From: Aedes albopictus
Lineage: Eukaryota > Arthropoda > Insecta > Diptera > Culicidae
DNA: 64,000 nt
Direction: 5' to 3'
Assembly: GCF_035046485.1 (NCBI RefSeq)
Contig: NC_085137.1
Location: 446,032,334 to 446,096,333, forward strand
Below are positions 33,756 to 46,229 of the stretch, in pieces; positions within the stretch are counted from its first letter, which is position 1; each line of letters opens with the position of its first letter. Under the pieces are notes generated by a model. The model was not told the DNA's origin, did not search any database, and was given only the letters and a program-made list of their open reading frames with translations. The position numbers were made by a program, and so were the translations under genes.

Positions 33756-34910
33756 TAAGTACCTGAAGGTATTTTTGAAAAAAAAATCGACATAAGAATT
33801 CTCAGGAAGAACTCTTGAATAATTCTCTAGACTTATAGAGGAATATCTGAAGAAATCTCAGAGTGGAGAGTGGAATTTTAGAACCTTTTTTAAAGATTTT
33901 TTTTTTATTTTTTAAACGCACATTTTCGTGCGCTGAGAATGTGGCTACGTCATTCCGTTCAAAAGATATTGATGATTTTCTAGAAAAAAAATAGGCACTT
34001 TTCAAGAATTTTCACTTACAAAAATAACACCCCCCAGTTTTTGATATGTTTTATAACAACATTTCTTCTTTTGAATGCGGGAAAAAGATATTTTTTATGT
34101 TTGCCCCAACTCTTCATAACACCTTTAAAAAAAACTGTGATTTTTTAAGAAAAACGCCTGTAACTTTGAACCACAAGAGATAACGACCATCTCAGCGCAC
34201 GGATTGATTGATGGATTTGTCTTTATTAGAGAGACTTTCAGCCCTTGGCTGGTTCGTCTCTCCCTCAGCGCACGGAACGACGCGTCTTCAAATGTTCTAC
34301 AAGTGTTTCTTGGGCGACTTTGATGAAAAACCAAAACTGAAAAATTTAACGCCAGAAAACCGTTTTTTCTTGAACCACCCTAAGCATATTCAGAAAAATA
34401 CCTCTACATCGGTCAATTTTAAAGCTACATAAACAGTGTCTTCAGCAAAGTTGCTCAAAATTGATAAATCCATAACTTTCCCCAAGAATGTATAGTTATT
34501 CTTGCAAATTAAAAAAGTTTGGTTCCCAATTTTTTTGAAAATATGGACCACCCTTATTGTCATGCACATTGGAAAGAGGGTCTTATTATTAAGGACAACT
34601 TTGTAGAAGACCATATTTGCTTAAACGCTCATTTGAAGGCGTTGAATGCATCTGTCCTCGTAAATCTGGTTCGTGGACCACTGTGCACCACTGAGCTCAG
34701 CACGAGTTAAGATATTTTGAGGCCTTTTGAGGAGTTATGATTTTTGAGAGGTAGCTTAGAGTTGGTAAACACTGCAACGCCATTTACCATCAAAAGTTTA
34801 GATTTTGGGTAAGTAATAATCGATTATTACCGAGCTGAAAAGTATGCAACAAATTTAGCTTCTGTCAAAAACAAAAAAATCGAGATCATGTCATTGTTAG
34901 TTCCAAGTTA
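33756..34910. other. Unassigned AT-rich DNA with a 12-mer trace
   Basis: A few 12-mer-like units lie at 33780-33870. The remainder (33890-34740) is AT-rich and may be an old non-autonomous element, but I find no inverted ends. The only clear feature inside is the 60-bp retroposed fragment at 34204-34263. Confidence 0.4.
34204..34263 (-). mobile_element. 60-bp retroposed tail fragment with 13-bp TSD
   Basis: On the minus strand the insert reads GAGACGAACCAGCCAAGGGC, TGAAAGTCTCTCTAATAAAG, then a CAATCAATC tail. CTCAGCGCACGGA flanks it at 34191-34203 and 34264-34276. It is the same tail as the 43-bp insert at 21390-21432 but 17 bp longer. Confidence 0.9.
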
Positions 34911-35124
34911 GGGTATTGGTTCCCATATTCAGCATGTGGCTCCTATTTTCATCCTACGAAAAACAAAGGATTGAAGCGCTGTTTGTTTTGTATCTTATTT
35001 TTGTATGTTTTGTTAGAAGTGAGCACCCATGAAAACAAAAAGAACGGAATCAATCGGTGTCGTAATCGCTTGTTTTCGAATAGGATGAATATGGAAGCGG
35101 AGATTACTGATGGCACACATACCC
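34911..35124 (-). mobile_element. TA-flanked MITE copy a, 214 bp
   Basis: The ends are GGGTATTGGTTCCC and GGCACACATACCC with TA at 34909-34910 and 35125-35126. It contains CAAAGGATTGAAGCGCTGTTT and GTTAGAAGTGAGCACCCATG. It is inverted relative to copies b (39429-39632) and c (42180-42394). Confidence 0.9.
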
Positions 35125-35339
35125 TATACTGGAAGATATTATCAAATCTCAGGACTATGTTACTCTGCGAAATGTTATGGAAATATCCTAACAACAATTG
35201 GAGATATTCGAACAGAGTTTGGTATTGATGTGATAATTATGGATTTAGTTATTTTACCTCTTAGTACCACATAATATATCGCAGGTACAATGGTGTTTAG
35301 CATCAATACCTTGGCATGCTATTCAGCAGTTACGAAACG

Positions 35340-35860
35340 AACGCTTCAGAAATTCTCTAAGGATTTTTTCACGAATCGCTTCAAAAATCTTCCAGAGATT
35401 TAGATGGATATTTTCTTCCTGAAATTTCTTGAAGGGTTCCCCCAGAATAATTTTCATGGATTTCTTCAGAAATTACTTCATGTATTTGGATCTGCTGGAT
35501 TTTCCACTTCTCCAAAGAGGCTACCAGGAAGTTTGCTTCAGAAATTATTCTAACAATTACTTGACATATTTTTTCAAGCGTTTCACTTGATATTCTTCCT
35601 CAAGAATTTCGTAAATCGATTGTTTTTAAAAATCTTTCACAAATAAAATAGAAAATTTTCCCTCAATATTGCCTTCTGAAATGCCGCCTGGGATTCTTGC
35701 AAAGAAACCTTTCTACAGATTTTCTCAGATTTCTTTAAGAAATCTCCCAATTTATTCTTTTTGAAACTCTACCATAGATTGCTCCAGGAATCCATTAACT
35801 TCTTTAGAATTTCCCCCAAAGATGTCTTTAGGAATATCATTAGAGAGCGTCACTAGTTTT
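35340..35860. repeat. Diverged 12-bp repeat, pyrimidine-rich on +
   Basis: Units such as GATTTCTTCAGAAATTACTTC are visible; the array is strongly decayed. Confidence 0.5.
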
Positions 35861-36098
35861 ATGCTGCTCTAACAGCAGTTAACTAGACCAATTTTAAAAA
35901 AACTGCCAGTAAAACCAACAACTTCATGAACACTTATAGGGGTTTTCAAGGCTTCACGCAGCCGCGTAAATCCGAACCACGTTAAAACCCGAGCAGGAGA
36001 AAATAGCTGAAAAATACTAAACTCAGGTATGGAAACCCAAATACCTACAAACGGAATGAGGTATAAGGAAGCCCTGCAGGAGAGGTTAAATACCTATA
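35861..36098. other. Unassigned, with a CCCGAGCAGGAG end-like motif
   Basis: CCCGAGCAGGAGAAAATA at about 35991 resembles the left TIR of the element at 1203-1696, but I find no matching inverted end downstream. Words like AATACCTA/TAGGTATT recur up to about 37200. It may be a broken relative. Confidence 0.35.
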
Positions 36099-36289
36099 CA
36101 GTCAGGTTTTTTTTACGCGGGGGATACGTACCGCGTAAAAAAACTCAGTTCTTAATTCAAAAAACCGCGTAAAAAAGTCTCACCATTTCTCGACGAATCA
36201 TGTAAAAATAAGACGATGATTTTTTTTTGTATGGAGTTTTCATTTACGCGGCCGCGTAAATGAAAACCGCGTAAAAAAAGACCTGACTG
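36099..36289. mobile_element. TA-flanked MITE, 191 bp, TIR CAGTCAGGT
   Basis: The left end CAGTCAGGTTTTTTTTACGC is inverted at the right as GCGTAAAAAAAGACCTGACTG, with one inserted base difference. TA lies at 36097-36098 and 36290-36291. The internal part is rich in ACGCGG / CCGCGT motifs and can fold on itself. Confidence 0.9.
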
Positions 36290-36291
36290 TA

Positions 36292-39200
36292 ATAATAACT
36301 GGTGTGTATTCTGTGCATTACACGCGAATAATGACGTCAGGTATGACAATTGGGGTATTGTAATAATCGGAGATTTTTTCATACAAATAGTGTGTTCTGG
36401 CAGCACGGACGACGTTCAGCATCACCACTTGTCGAATGAATAGCTACGGTTGACACAATGACTTGCCGTAGCACAATAGCAGATGTCAGAAACGTGCGAT
36501 ACTGATTGTATGTTCGAGAAGATTCGATGTGATGCTAATTTGGTGAAGAACCTGAATTTGTTAATTGATTATATGCGAAGTTTAGTGCGAGGTATTCTGT
36601 GTGGATTACCGTTGAATTGAGTTCTGCCTAAGCCGTTTGCTTATTAATTAGAAACGTTACGTTGGGATTAGGTAAATACTGTTCTGTTCCTCATAGGGTT
36701 ATTTTTACATTTCTAAACGCCGGTTTCTAATATAGCATCATAGCATTCCGCCTAGTTCTGGCCACTTGTATTGAAGCTTGCAGTAACATCGTGTGTTTGA
36801 AGATTTACTGTATTTAGGTATGTTCCACGGTTAAATTCGAAGTTTGATGATTTATTAATTAATGTTAATCTTAGGCGACGGCTATAAGCGACGTTGTTGC
36901 ATCGTTCAAAAGGGTATTGCGATTGGTATAGGCAAGATCAAATGTATTGTTGCAACATGACTTCCTCAAAACGATTCCTAATAAAATTCCTTTTTTAGCT
37001 TTGAGCTGCACATACAAACTGCTGCTGGAAGACCCTTCGCCTATCCGAACATAGTGATTTTTCCATAAGCCCTCAACACCAAACCAATCACTTGTTAAGG
37101 TATTTTATGAATACCTACAAAATACCAAAATAGTTATTTTCAATACCTGGGCAACCGACCAATACCTTGTCTTAATATGATACCTGGCTTTGGCTATGTC
37201 ATAATCTGTTATAATGAAGCTTGAACCACTCGCTTGAAGTCTTTAGACGAAACTATGGATCATCTTTAAATACCAACCTGAAATGAAAGGGAAATAAGCA
37301 GTTTATTAGTTTAATATATGTGCACAATTCTGCTAATAACAATGTTGCTTTTGGAATAATAATCATTAGGTATAAGTTAAGAAATTCATATGACTGAAGT
37401 TATAAACGCTGCATTTTGAACTGGATCATTTTGAGAAAACCCTGAGATCCCCAATTCGGTTCAGGATCTCCTTCTTCGTGAGATTTTTTTTTAATTTGCT
37501 GGGCATATCGTGTCACTCGATATACGAATGCAAATGATTTAATTTGCGAAGTAAACAACAAGGTCATAACAGTGGAAGTGCGTAGAACAGTGAGAAGCAG
37601 AATCTGCCTTAGATCACTAGGGCACATCAAGCGCTATGAAGCTCATTGTAATGCTTTGTCCAATTCCCAGTTGCATGCTATGCCACTAAAAACACCCACA
37701 TCTTTGCTCGTAATATCACCATTGTCGTTATTCGGCTCCAATGCGTCTGCCAAATCCGTATCCATCCACACAGCGGAATGAACAAACATGCCACCAACAT
37801 TGTGCCTGGTCATGTCAGTCGGTCATCATTGCCGCAGTCGCACCCTGTCTTGTCAGAATATCAGAACCAGAAACAGCTGTTTGTATATTCTGTTCAGCTT
37901 CTTGTCCAACCATTCATCCCTATGCTAGTAGGTATAGTCAGTCACCATTCACGGCGAATTCCATTCGCCACCCAGTCAGTGTCAGCAACCATCAATTCCA
38001 TCACCTTCATCAACCATCATCGTTGCGCGCCGGATGATCATCATTGTCCCCGTTTCGGGCATGACCTTCCTTAGTTACGCTCTCCAAGAACGGAGAGTTC
38101 GTCGTCTGGCTTTGAATACTAATTGACCGTGCCCAACGGGGGCGTGCGGGTAGACTCTCTAAATGTATGTATGTGACATGATAACAAGAGGATGGAGGAT
38201 TTTCTTTCCAACGAATTCCACGAGCTTGTTGTTGGTTGGTAGATTCGGGCGAGGGATGGTTCTGTGTTATTGAATGGAAAATTTTGATGTCTCGTGCGTG
38301 GCATTGTCTGTCACAGTTGAGATTTTTTCCATTGGTTCTAAAAGAGGGTCTATCGGAAACGAATTCAATATCAATCGAAATCACTTTCAAATCCACTCGC
38401 AATAATCATTAGAATAACCAGCCACAGAAATCCAATGTCGCGACTGTTCGTGTGACTAACATCTAGTTTGCCTCGCCCTTACAGCGTCAGTAGCGGTACT
38501 ATAAGTGTCAAATAAATTTTGTTTACCAAAACAAAAGGTCCTCTGCAAGATGGGCAATTAAAAATAATCAATTATTACAACTAAAGTTATTGAAATAATT
38601 AAATAGGGAAACTGAGAACAGCGCCATTGGCGTTCTAGTGTAATTCTATTCAATAATCAAACAGTTTTACCAAATGTTTGCATTTTTCCATTCAGATTTT
38701 TTTAGTTTTATTTGGAGTTTTCTCACGTTCTGCAACTAGGTAGTGCACAGACGACGTCGCCGACCTTCATACCCAGCTGTGCGTTGGTGTTTGGCAGCGT
38801 AGGAATTCCCAGACAATTTTCCTCTCGCATTGTACCTACATGTAATCTGTAATGTAGGCAGGTTGTTACGCAGTAAGAAAAGGAAATTTTCCTTCCCGAC
38901 TTGACCGTGAATCAAAATTAGCAGCCTGATGAAGAAATATTACAGCTGGGAGCTTGCAGGCGTAGTAAGCCTACTCTTCGGTATTAGGGCGATGTAATCT
39001 CCCTGGGTGTTGGCATTGGGTGTTTATTGTTAGTGAGGGAGTATTGATTTAGTATAGACTAGACACAAGACACTTATTCTATTTTCAAGGTAATCTGTTC
39101 TTGATTTTATCCAATCAAGTGAGATCTTGTAATCCGCTGATGATCTTCTATCAAGGTTATATTCGACGACACCGATACGTCACAATGCATGTCAATGTAG

Positions 39201-39428
39201 ATACTGGGGATATGAGTTTATCAATCTATCTATCAAAATAAATATAAACGGAATGGTGTTAGTATTTCAAGAATAGGCTCTAGAACGGGTCGACGGATTC
39301 ACAAAATTGTTCCACTATTGCATTCCAGCAGGGCTCCGACGTGTTCGTGTGGAAAAAATAATAAATATGAAATATGATCAGGAAAGGAATAATAAACATT
39401 TGAAATAGTTTGAATGACATAACACATA
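36292..39428. other. Unassigned DNA
   Basis: No clear transposon or gene is seen. Frames at 37741-38074 (+) and 38010-38402 (-, 130 codons) overlap in opposite directions and match nothing I recognise. The DNA between about 37.4 and 38.9 kb is less AT-rich and looks single-copy. Confidence 0.4.
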
Positions 39429-39632
39429 AGGGTATGAATTCCATAAGTAATCTCATGCTCCCAAATTCATCCTATTTGAAAGCAAGCGATTGATTCCGTT
39501 CTTTCTGATTTCATGCGTGCTAACTTCTAACAAAAAATACAAAAATAAGAAACAAGACAAATAGCGCTTCAATCCTTTGTTTTCCGTAGGATGAAAATGG
39601 GAGCCACATGCTTAATAAGGGATCCAGTAACC
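39429..39632 (+). mobile_element. TA-flanked MITE copy b, 204 bp
   Basis: The ends are AGGGTATGAATTCC and GGATCCAGTAACC with TA at 39427-39428 and 39633-39634. It shares AATCTCATGCTCCC, CAAGCGATTGATTCCG and GCGCTTCAATCCTTTG with copy c. It lacks about 11 bp present in copies a and c in the CAAGCGATTACGGCACCGATTG region. Confidence 0.88.
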
Positions 39633-39634
39633 TA

Positions 39635-40179
39635 CATATCAAAAACGCATTAGGCAGGCAGTACGACATTTGCCGAGACAGCTAGTAGAAGGTACAATCC
39701 CTGTATATCATATAGTTATTATTTTTGTTTCAAAACCAAATTCATGTGTCTCTAACACAAATTTTGGTCGGCTGTACTCGAATTCAGGTTCAGATTTTTG
39801 ATACATCGTAATGCGTGTTTTGGCGCGATGGTGTGGATCCATCAAAAGTCGCTCCACTTCGAAGACGTTAGGTAAAAGATTTACACATTTTGATGGACTT
39901 CATGACTATTTTTCCAAATACTTATCTATATCTATCAAATCTATCATTTCATTACCTATTTTTTTTTATTACTCCCTTGCCCTTTGAATAGAATATGACC
40001 GATAAAACCATACAGTGTCGGGTATATCAATAAGATCACAAACCGTTTTTCATAAACAAAAAATCAAGTTTGACGATATGTTGTTCGGTTTCATTTGAAC
40101 CGATTTGCTAATATTTTTGCAGCCGCCATGGCTTTAAGTAAAGTTTCATTAAATTGATTGAATTCTGTTTACTACTTAA
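39635..40179. other. Unassigned AT-rich DNA
   Basis: Nothing is recognised between the MITE and the following 12-mer segment. Confidence 0.4.
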
Positions 40180-40500
40180 ATTCCTGTTCAATTCCTCCAA
40201 GGTTTTTTTCATGTATTCTTCCAAGAATACCTACTTAGTTTACATAAAAAAAGCCTTCAGTGGGCACTTTGGCTTCGATTACTTCTTCAGGAACTATTTC
40301 AGAAACTCCTTCAAGGAATTCCTGAGGAGTTTCTCCATGGATTCCGTCAGGAATTGCAAAAATGATTCCTTTTGCAATTACTTCAAGAATTCCTTCAAAA
40401 ATTCTTCCAAAAAATCTTTCCCGCATTACTCTATGCATTCTTCAGGAATTCCTTCAAAGATTCAATTTCTAATATCCTCATGGATTCTTCCGAAAATTTG
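40180..40500. repeat. Short 12-bp repeat segment, pyrimidine-rich on +
   Basis: Units such as GGAATTCCTTCAAAGATTC are present. The 128-codon frame at 40154-40540 (+) with NSFKNSSK-type wording is a repeat artefact. Confidence 0.6.
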
Positions 40501-42179
40501 TCTTAACACGGTAAAAGATCAATGCGACCATAGCAAATAGCGAATAATCCATAGAAAATCAAAAAGCATTGCATTAAGAATCAACAATGCGCAATGTTAC
40601 CCATAAATAATTGAAAACATGTCATACTTTATGAAAATGCACCGGTACACCATAAAATTTACTTGTTTTCTTTTTTTTTTGAAAATTTTCTATTTTTTGT
40701 GAAGCAATTTATACATTATATGGTGTAGGTTGATAATAATAGTGATGGTGCATTTATTTTTCGTGGTGAAATTATTTTTTTTATTGGTACAATTTTCATT
40801 TTTCATGGAGCATTTTCATTTTGTTATAAAGTATTGCGGTATCATTAATTGGTGCAAAATTTCACCTTCAATGAGAAAATTACATGTTTTACTAGTAACT
40901 TTTCTATTAATTATGGAATGTTTTTATTTACTTATTTTCATGGATCATATGTTCATTATTTATTAAGCGCTATTTGATTTAGGTGGGTGAGATGGGTGAT
41001 AAACAAGGTGATATGTTCATATTTCCACATGCAGAATGCAACTAAAATAGCCCGGTTTAAATCCCCGGGGGACACCTTCCTAACCTTCCCTTGTAGGTAT
41101 GCACCTCAAATGGAATCGCTCAAGAAGTTTTCGTTCAGTACATTATTTTTCCTTGACTAGAATGGTCAAGAAATTTGACACAGTAATCTCCCTTTGATTT
41201 GACGTTTCGTCTCAGCTCCGTACTGGGGTCAATAAAAATAAAATTCTTGCTCATTTCTTGAGCGATTATTTGCCTAAATTTTCCGCGCATCAAATTTTCT
41301 TGCGACCTGCGTACTACTTATTAGTTTCTTCAATAATTTATCTAGACTGTCTTTTGTAAAGGCTAATTTTTTCCCGTTTTTTTTTTCTAATGTGGTAGAA
41401 AATATGACTCCTGAAAAAAGTGTTTCGGTATTAAAAAAATAAAAATCAAGTAAATACAAATATTTCGAAAAAAAAATCTGAATTGACCCCTACACTGCAA
41501 AAGTCAAATAACAAAAAAACTCTAAGTAGATTAAAACAAAAAAAAAGCACGACTTTTGATTTTAATGAAAAGTTTTTCTCAAGATAGGTTGTTGTGTTCC
41601 CAATCAATCATCCATAAACATCACAATACGAGCTCTTTTAAAGAAAAAAATCTAACAAAAACAGTGTTTATTAGGAACGACTTTGAATTTCGAAAAAAAA
41701 AAATAGTTTTTTTCATTGTCTTATTGTTTATGACCTTCCCTAATTTTGTTTTTAGGAAAACTTTGTTAGATTTTTTTTCCTTTGAAGTGCCCATCTTGTG
41801 GGGTATGGACGGTTGGTAGAGAACATAGATAGGTATTTTCAAAATTAACAAAAGAGAACATTTCATCGAAATTAAAAAATGGTGTTTCTGACTTGAGTAT
41901 GAAAAAATATTTTTTCAGTGTACACACTAAGATGAGCTCGGCAAATGCCGGCACCGCTGTGTCTCAGCAAATATTTATACTGAATCTCGGTAAAAAATGA
42001 CGTTTTCGGCAAAACATTTTCTGAACCTCAACAAACAAACAACACGATTGCTGAGATCTCGTTGAAAAACGAGTTTGCTGAGCGGTGCCAATCTCGGCAA
42101 AAAGCAAGCACAATTTCCGAGATTGAGCGAAAAAAAAGTGTGCTCAATTTGGATTGAAAAAAAAAATAAAGATGTCATA
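40501..42179. other. Very AT-rich unassigned DNA
   Basis: Long A and T runs and low-complexity frames are present. The only structure I can delimit is the inverted repeat at 41115-41268. A stretch at 41935-42160 contains CTCGGCAAA motifs in both orientations and may be another decayed foldback element. Confidence 0.4.
41115..41268. mobile_element. Candidate small inverted-repeat element, ends AATCGCTCAAGAA
   Basis: AATCGCTCAAGAA at 41115-41127 is inverted as TTCTTGAGCGATT at 41256-41268. No clear target duplication is seen. A second internal TCAAGAAATTTGAC word may belong to it. Confidence 0.45.
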
Positions 42180-42394
42180 GGGTATGTGTACCATCAGTAA
42201 TCTCATGCTCCCATTTTCATCCTATTCGAAAACAAGCGATTACGGCACCGATTGACTCCGTTCTTTTTGTTTTCATGGGTGCTCACTTCTAACAAAAAAT
42301 ACAAAAATAAGAAACAAAACAAACAGCGCTTCAATCCTTTGTTTTTCGTGGGATGAAAATGGGAGCCACATGCTTAATAAGGGAACCAATACCC
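42180..42394 (+). mobile_element. TA-flanked MITE copy c, 215 bp
   Basis: The ends are GGGTATGTGTACC and GGAACCAATACCC with TA at 42178-42179 and 42395-42396. It is closely similar to copy a (reverse orientation) and copy b. Confidence 0.9.
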
Positions 42395-42396
42395 TA

Positions 42397-44099
42397 CTTC
42401 CTTATAATCCCCCAAAAGCAAGTTTTTGTAGGAGTTTTTTATTGAGCACATTTGAAGAAAAAATAGTTAAAAAAATAAGCCAAGGGGCATGCAACTCTAA
42501 ACTTTGCAAGATCTCGATAAGTACTAGAAAATACTAGCAGATCTAGTAGCAGATACTATCCCAATATAGGCATCCAAGCAAGCAGCTTGCTGTGATGAGA
42601 TTTCGAAGCTAAGAAGTTGAACTTCAAAATCACTTTGTTCTTACATTCAAACCAATACTCCAGACCAAACGTAACCGGTCTTCATTCAGGCTTTAATTCC
42701 AATGATAATATTGCTAATTAACAGAAAACTTTCCGTTTTACGGTAGATGAAAAAGCTATCGCAGCTGTCAGACTACTGATTTTCATCGGAGTATCATCAA
42801 TCGATTCATGGATGCCTTGGATACGACGCTGATGATCATTGTTTGTTGTTACATTTTAAAGCAAGCATACTTCAATTTGGCCTTCTGTTTCAATGATATT
42901 ATTGCTGCGGTAGGAATTTGACAGCTGCGGTAGAACAAGGCCGCTACCGCAGAGTGGATTTTTTTTTCTAAAATTTCGCAATAGCTCTATGGATCTGAAA
43001 GGCCGCGAACCCTGACTACAGTCGTTACATAATTGAGTATGCGAACCAAGATTCGAACGAAACAATTTTGTCGCGATTGGCTTTTGTCTCGAGAAATTGT
43101 TTATAGCAAAAATGTCACCCGATACCAAGGAGGGTGCAGGTACGTCAAACTCGAGCAAACTACGCCTACCTAACATGCATCAAGCGGGCCTTCCTAAACA
43201 TCACAATGCGATTTCGCGGGCCATTCCCATCAGCAACACAAATCGATTTCCGAGCAGGATTTCGATCAGGCCCAGTTTGCGTTGCCAGTGGACACTAACA
43301 CACTCGCAAAAGATGAGCATTAGGCCTACCATGCCGCTTGTGGATCCCCTGCCCGATACCAACCCGAGATACACCTTCTTACGTTAGAAAACCCCCCTGA
43401 TAAGATGAGAAATCAATGAATCAAGAAAAGTGGTCGACATACGTAATAACATTCATTTATTTCACAAAAATAACATACTCCAGATCTAGTTTAAAATGCA
43501 CCCCAAGGGTAGCATATTGGGAAGAGGTATGCCGTCACCTGCATGTATTAGCATCTGAGAATTGCGGATTCTGACGGCATTGTAGATCATTCTGTTCATA
43601 CTTTCTCATGAAGTTTGTGTGCTTAGGGAGGCAAAATAAATGTCTATAAGCTTGATAGTTGCATTTTATTCATTTGTAGTGAAGCACTTTTGACCATTGA
43701 ATCAATTTCTCCATTGTCCCTCGGACGCTTAGTGAAAGCTCGCTAGGCTCAGTTGGACATCGTCCTGTACATGGGCAACATGTAGCACGAAACCGGTCGA
43801 CGAAAAGGTATATGTTCAATTCCTTTTATGTTTTGTTGGAACGATAAGTGTTCTGTCCTTGTCACGTCGCGTCTTCGTTCTGTTCAACTTAACTGAAGGC
43901 ACGAGTCTTCTTGGTGGTTTGAATCATGAGATAAAACATTTCGAAATGCAGTGTTGATTCTTGAGTTGGGTTTATAACTAAATTATAGAGATAAGTGACA
44001 TTTCAACACACGAACACTAGCGTGAATTTTTCCATACACAAAAATGCACGCTAAATCAAATGCTGTTCAGATTGCATATGCAAATATTACCCAATTGAT
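42397..44099. other. Unassigned DNA
   Basis: No supported feature. The 96-codon frame 43097-43387 (+) and the antisense 42856-43176 (-) overlap and show no family motif. Confidence 0.4.
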
Positions 44100-44600
44100 T
44101 TGGGTAAAACGGCTTAATAATGATAAAATTAACAACCGGGGTAAGAGTGCACATATTTTCCCCCAAGTTTCACAACTACATCTACAAAAGAGACACGCAC
44201 ACATTTGAACGTGATTACCACTATAAGCACAAGATATTATTGCAGACAAACAGACGTAACACTCTGATGATTCCCATCGTGCATCGATTAAACCTTCTAT
44301 TTAAAAATTGTCGAAGCATTGTCCATTGGAACACGTTACCTGTCAGCATGAAACTTTGTACCTCTATCAGTGGATTCAAGCGGGATCTTCTCTCAACATT
44401 TAGCAACATGAATTAGATGGCGATTAAAGGAACCTTCAGGAACTATTTAGATTTAAGAATTGCAGTAAAGTTATATTAAGTTATGAAGTATTTGAACTTG
44501 AATTTCAAACCATTTTGTGGCAACAAAAAAGACAGAGTCTTACGTCGCAAGAATTGTTATGAATAAATAAATAAATAAATAAATAAATAAAAATTCGATA
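44100..44600 (+). mobile_element. 5'-truncated non-LTR retrotransposon, 3' end
   Basis: A 98-codon frame (44120-44416) resembles the C-terminal end of LINE pol proteins: a segment like HKILLQTNRRNTLMIPIVHR followed by SIVHWNTLPVSMK and a final FKRDLLSTF, the usual 'W-N-S/T-L-P ... F-K' pattern after the reverse transcriptase domain. The frame is followed by about 140 bp of 3' UTR and an (AAAT)n tail at 44560-44592. The clade (Jockey/CR1/L2-like) cannot be fixed from so little, and no target duplication was found. Confidence 0.65.
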
Positions 44601-45043
44601 TTTGGCCAAATGGCCATCCGTGGCGCTCACATCGTTTTTGTTAGAGTTTGACGTTTGTTCACTACCGCTACCTAGTTGATGGTCGACCAAACTCAGTATT
44701 TTTAGCATTGGGCGAACATTAGACCGATGCAAATTTTGAACTTTTCGCTCCCCTATGCTTAATCGATGCCAAATTAGGTTCTGATTATCCTAACAAAATT
44801 TAAGCTCAATCGGATCAAATTTGATTGAGCACACGCCATTTAAAGATTGTATGAAAATTACTATGGGAAAGTCAAACTTTCGTTTGCTCAAGTTGAAACT
44901 TTTTCCCATGTTACGTTTAAAATGAAACCAATGTGGATTCGTATAGCTGACATTGCAATCTTTCACATTGCCGAAGATACCACACACGTGAAACATACAG
45001 AAAATTTGCTATTCATAAAAATGTAACTTTAAATCTTTTTTAA
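44601..45043. other. Unassigned DNA
   Basis: I see nothing supportable between the LINE tail and the inverted repeat beginning at 45044. Confidence 0.4.
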
Positions 45044-45854
45044 TGATGTTTCTCCTTGCTTTATGGGAACACTGCCCGCAAAAATTTCTGCCTAGTAGGC
45101 CGATAGAAAAAATTGAAGCACAGATGTCAAAACGAAAATGTGATGGTATGCAGTACCAGCGAGGACAGCGATGCTCATTGTTGGCTAGGTGATAAATTAG
45201 ACCAGGAATTATCAAACTATCTATCTGCTATCGTTCGACAACCAGAAACTTTTAAACCCATTGGGGCCATAAAACAATGTAGACTCTTAGGGGGGAGGGT
45301 GGTCCGGCCAAAGTCTACCGTTCAAACAAATTTTGTATTAGCAGAAGTCTACGAGGGGGTGGGAGGGGTCTGAGTTGACTAAAAAATAGGTCTTAATTTA
45401 TGAACAGCGCCTCGTCAAGAATTGTATTTATGGTCGGTCATCATGTCATGCAGTACAGCCACTTTGCTGAAATTATTTGCTGAAATTATGAAAATCCTCC
45501 CCTTGCCGCCTGTGCTCAAAGTTGAATCCATAGGCAACTTTCACAACAGAATCTGATAGACTATCCGAAGTCCACGCTCCATGCAAATTATAAAAGCATA
45601 TGACCAAAAAAGTCTGTGGGGGGAAGCAATTTTGATCTATAATGATTTATCTTGAGTAATTATAGTAAAAGAAATGTTCATTAGTAAGAACATATTGAAA
45701 AACACATTCATCATTCATAGGTTTCACCGTTTTACTGCTACTGTTGATTGTTGTACATATTCTCGTTCTGTCACTTTGAATTGCAAAATTGTGCTTTGGC
45801 CTACTAGGCAAAATTTTCCTCACGCAGTGTTCCCATAAAACAAAAAGAAACATC
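45044..45854. mobile_element. Candidate 0.8-kb inverted-repeat element
   Basis: GATGTTTCTCCTTGCTTTAT...CCTAGTAGGCC at 45044-45101 is inverted at 45798-45854 with about 80 percent identity over 57 bp. The interior contains a diverged Harbinger-like MITE. Flanking duplications are not clear. Confidence 0.55.
45263..45412. mobile_element. Diverged relative of the Harbinger-like MITE at 6473
   Basis: It contains TGTAGACT, GGGGGGAGGGTGG, AAAGTCTAC, GTCTACGAGGGGGTGGGAGG and a final TTATGAACAGCGCC, in the same order as the 6473-6639 element. The left terminus (TGGGGCCATAAA) is decayed. Confidence 0.65.
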
Positions 45855-46229
45855 TGTCCAAAAGATTGAAAGTTTTATTTTGTTGACTCCGTATTCGCTA
45901 GACCGGCCGGCGCTTTAACCAACTAAGCCGCAGAACAGGTAATGATTCTGCGGAATGAAAGCCAAACTGACTCCGAAGCCACACCGTGAGCACTTCTTTT
46001 TTCACAAACCATATCTCTTTCGGCTTAAATGCTACAATACACCCGCGTTTGTGCCCAATAACTGCAAGCGAGAGCGAATTGTATTTATATGAAACCAAGA
46101 GTTACTCTCGCACTCCAGCAATCCGTTTGCTGGTGTCTAATTCAGTGTGCGTTGAGAGCTCGGCACGGTCGCACGCTCGACGACCAACTGCGCCTTTACT
46201 GGCATTTACCAGATTTTCTGGTATGTCAT

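Noticed and set aside
38010..38402. 130-codon minus-strand frame
   Set aside because: No family motif, overlapped by plus-strand frames of similar length; cannot be told from chance.
43097..43387. 96-codon frame considered as a host exon
   Set aside because: No splice sites or domain could be supported and an antisense frame overlaps it.
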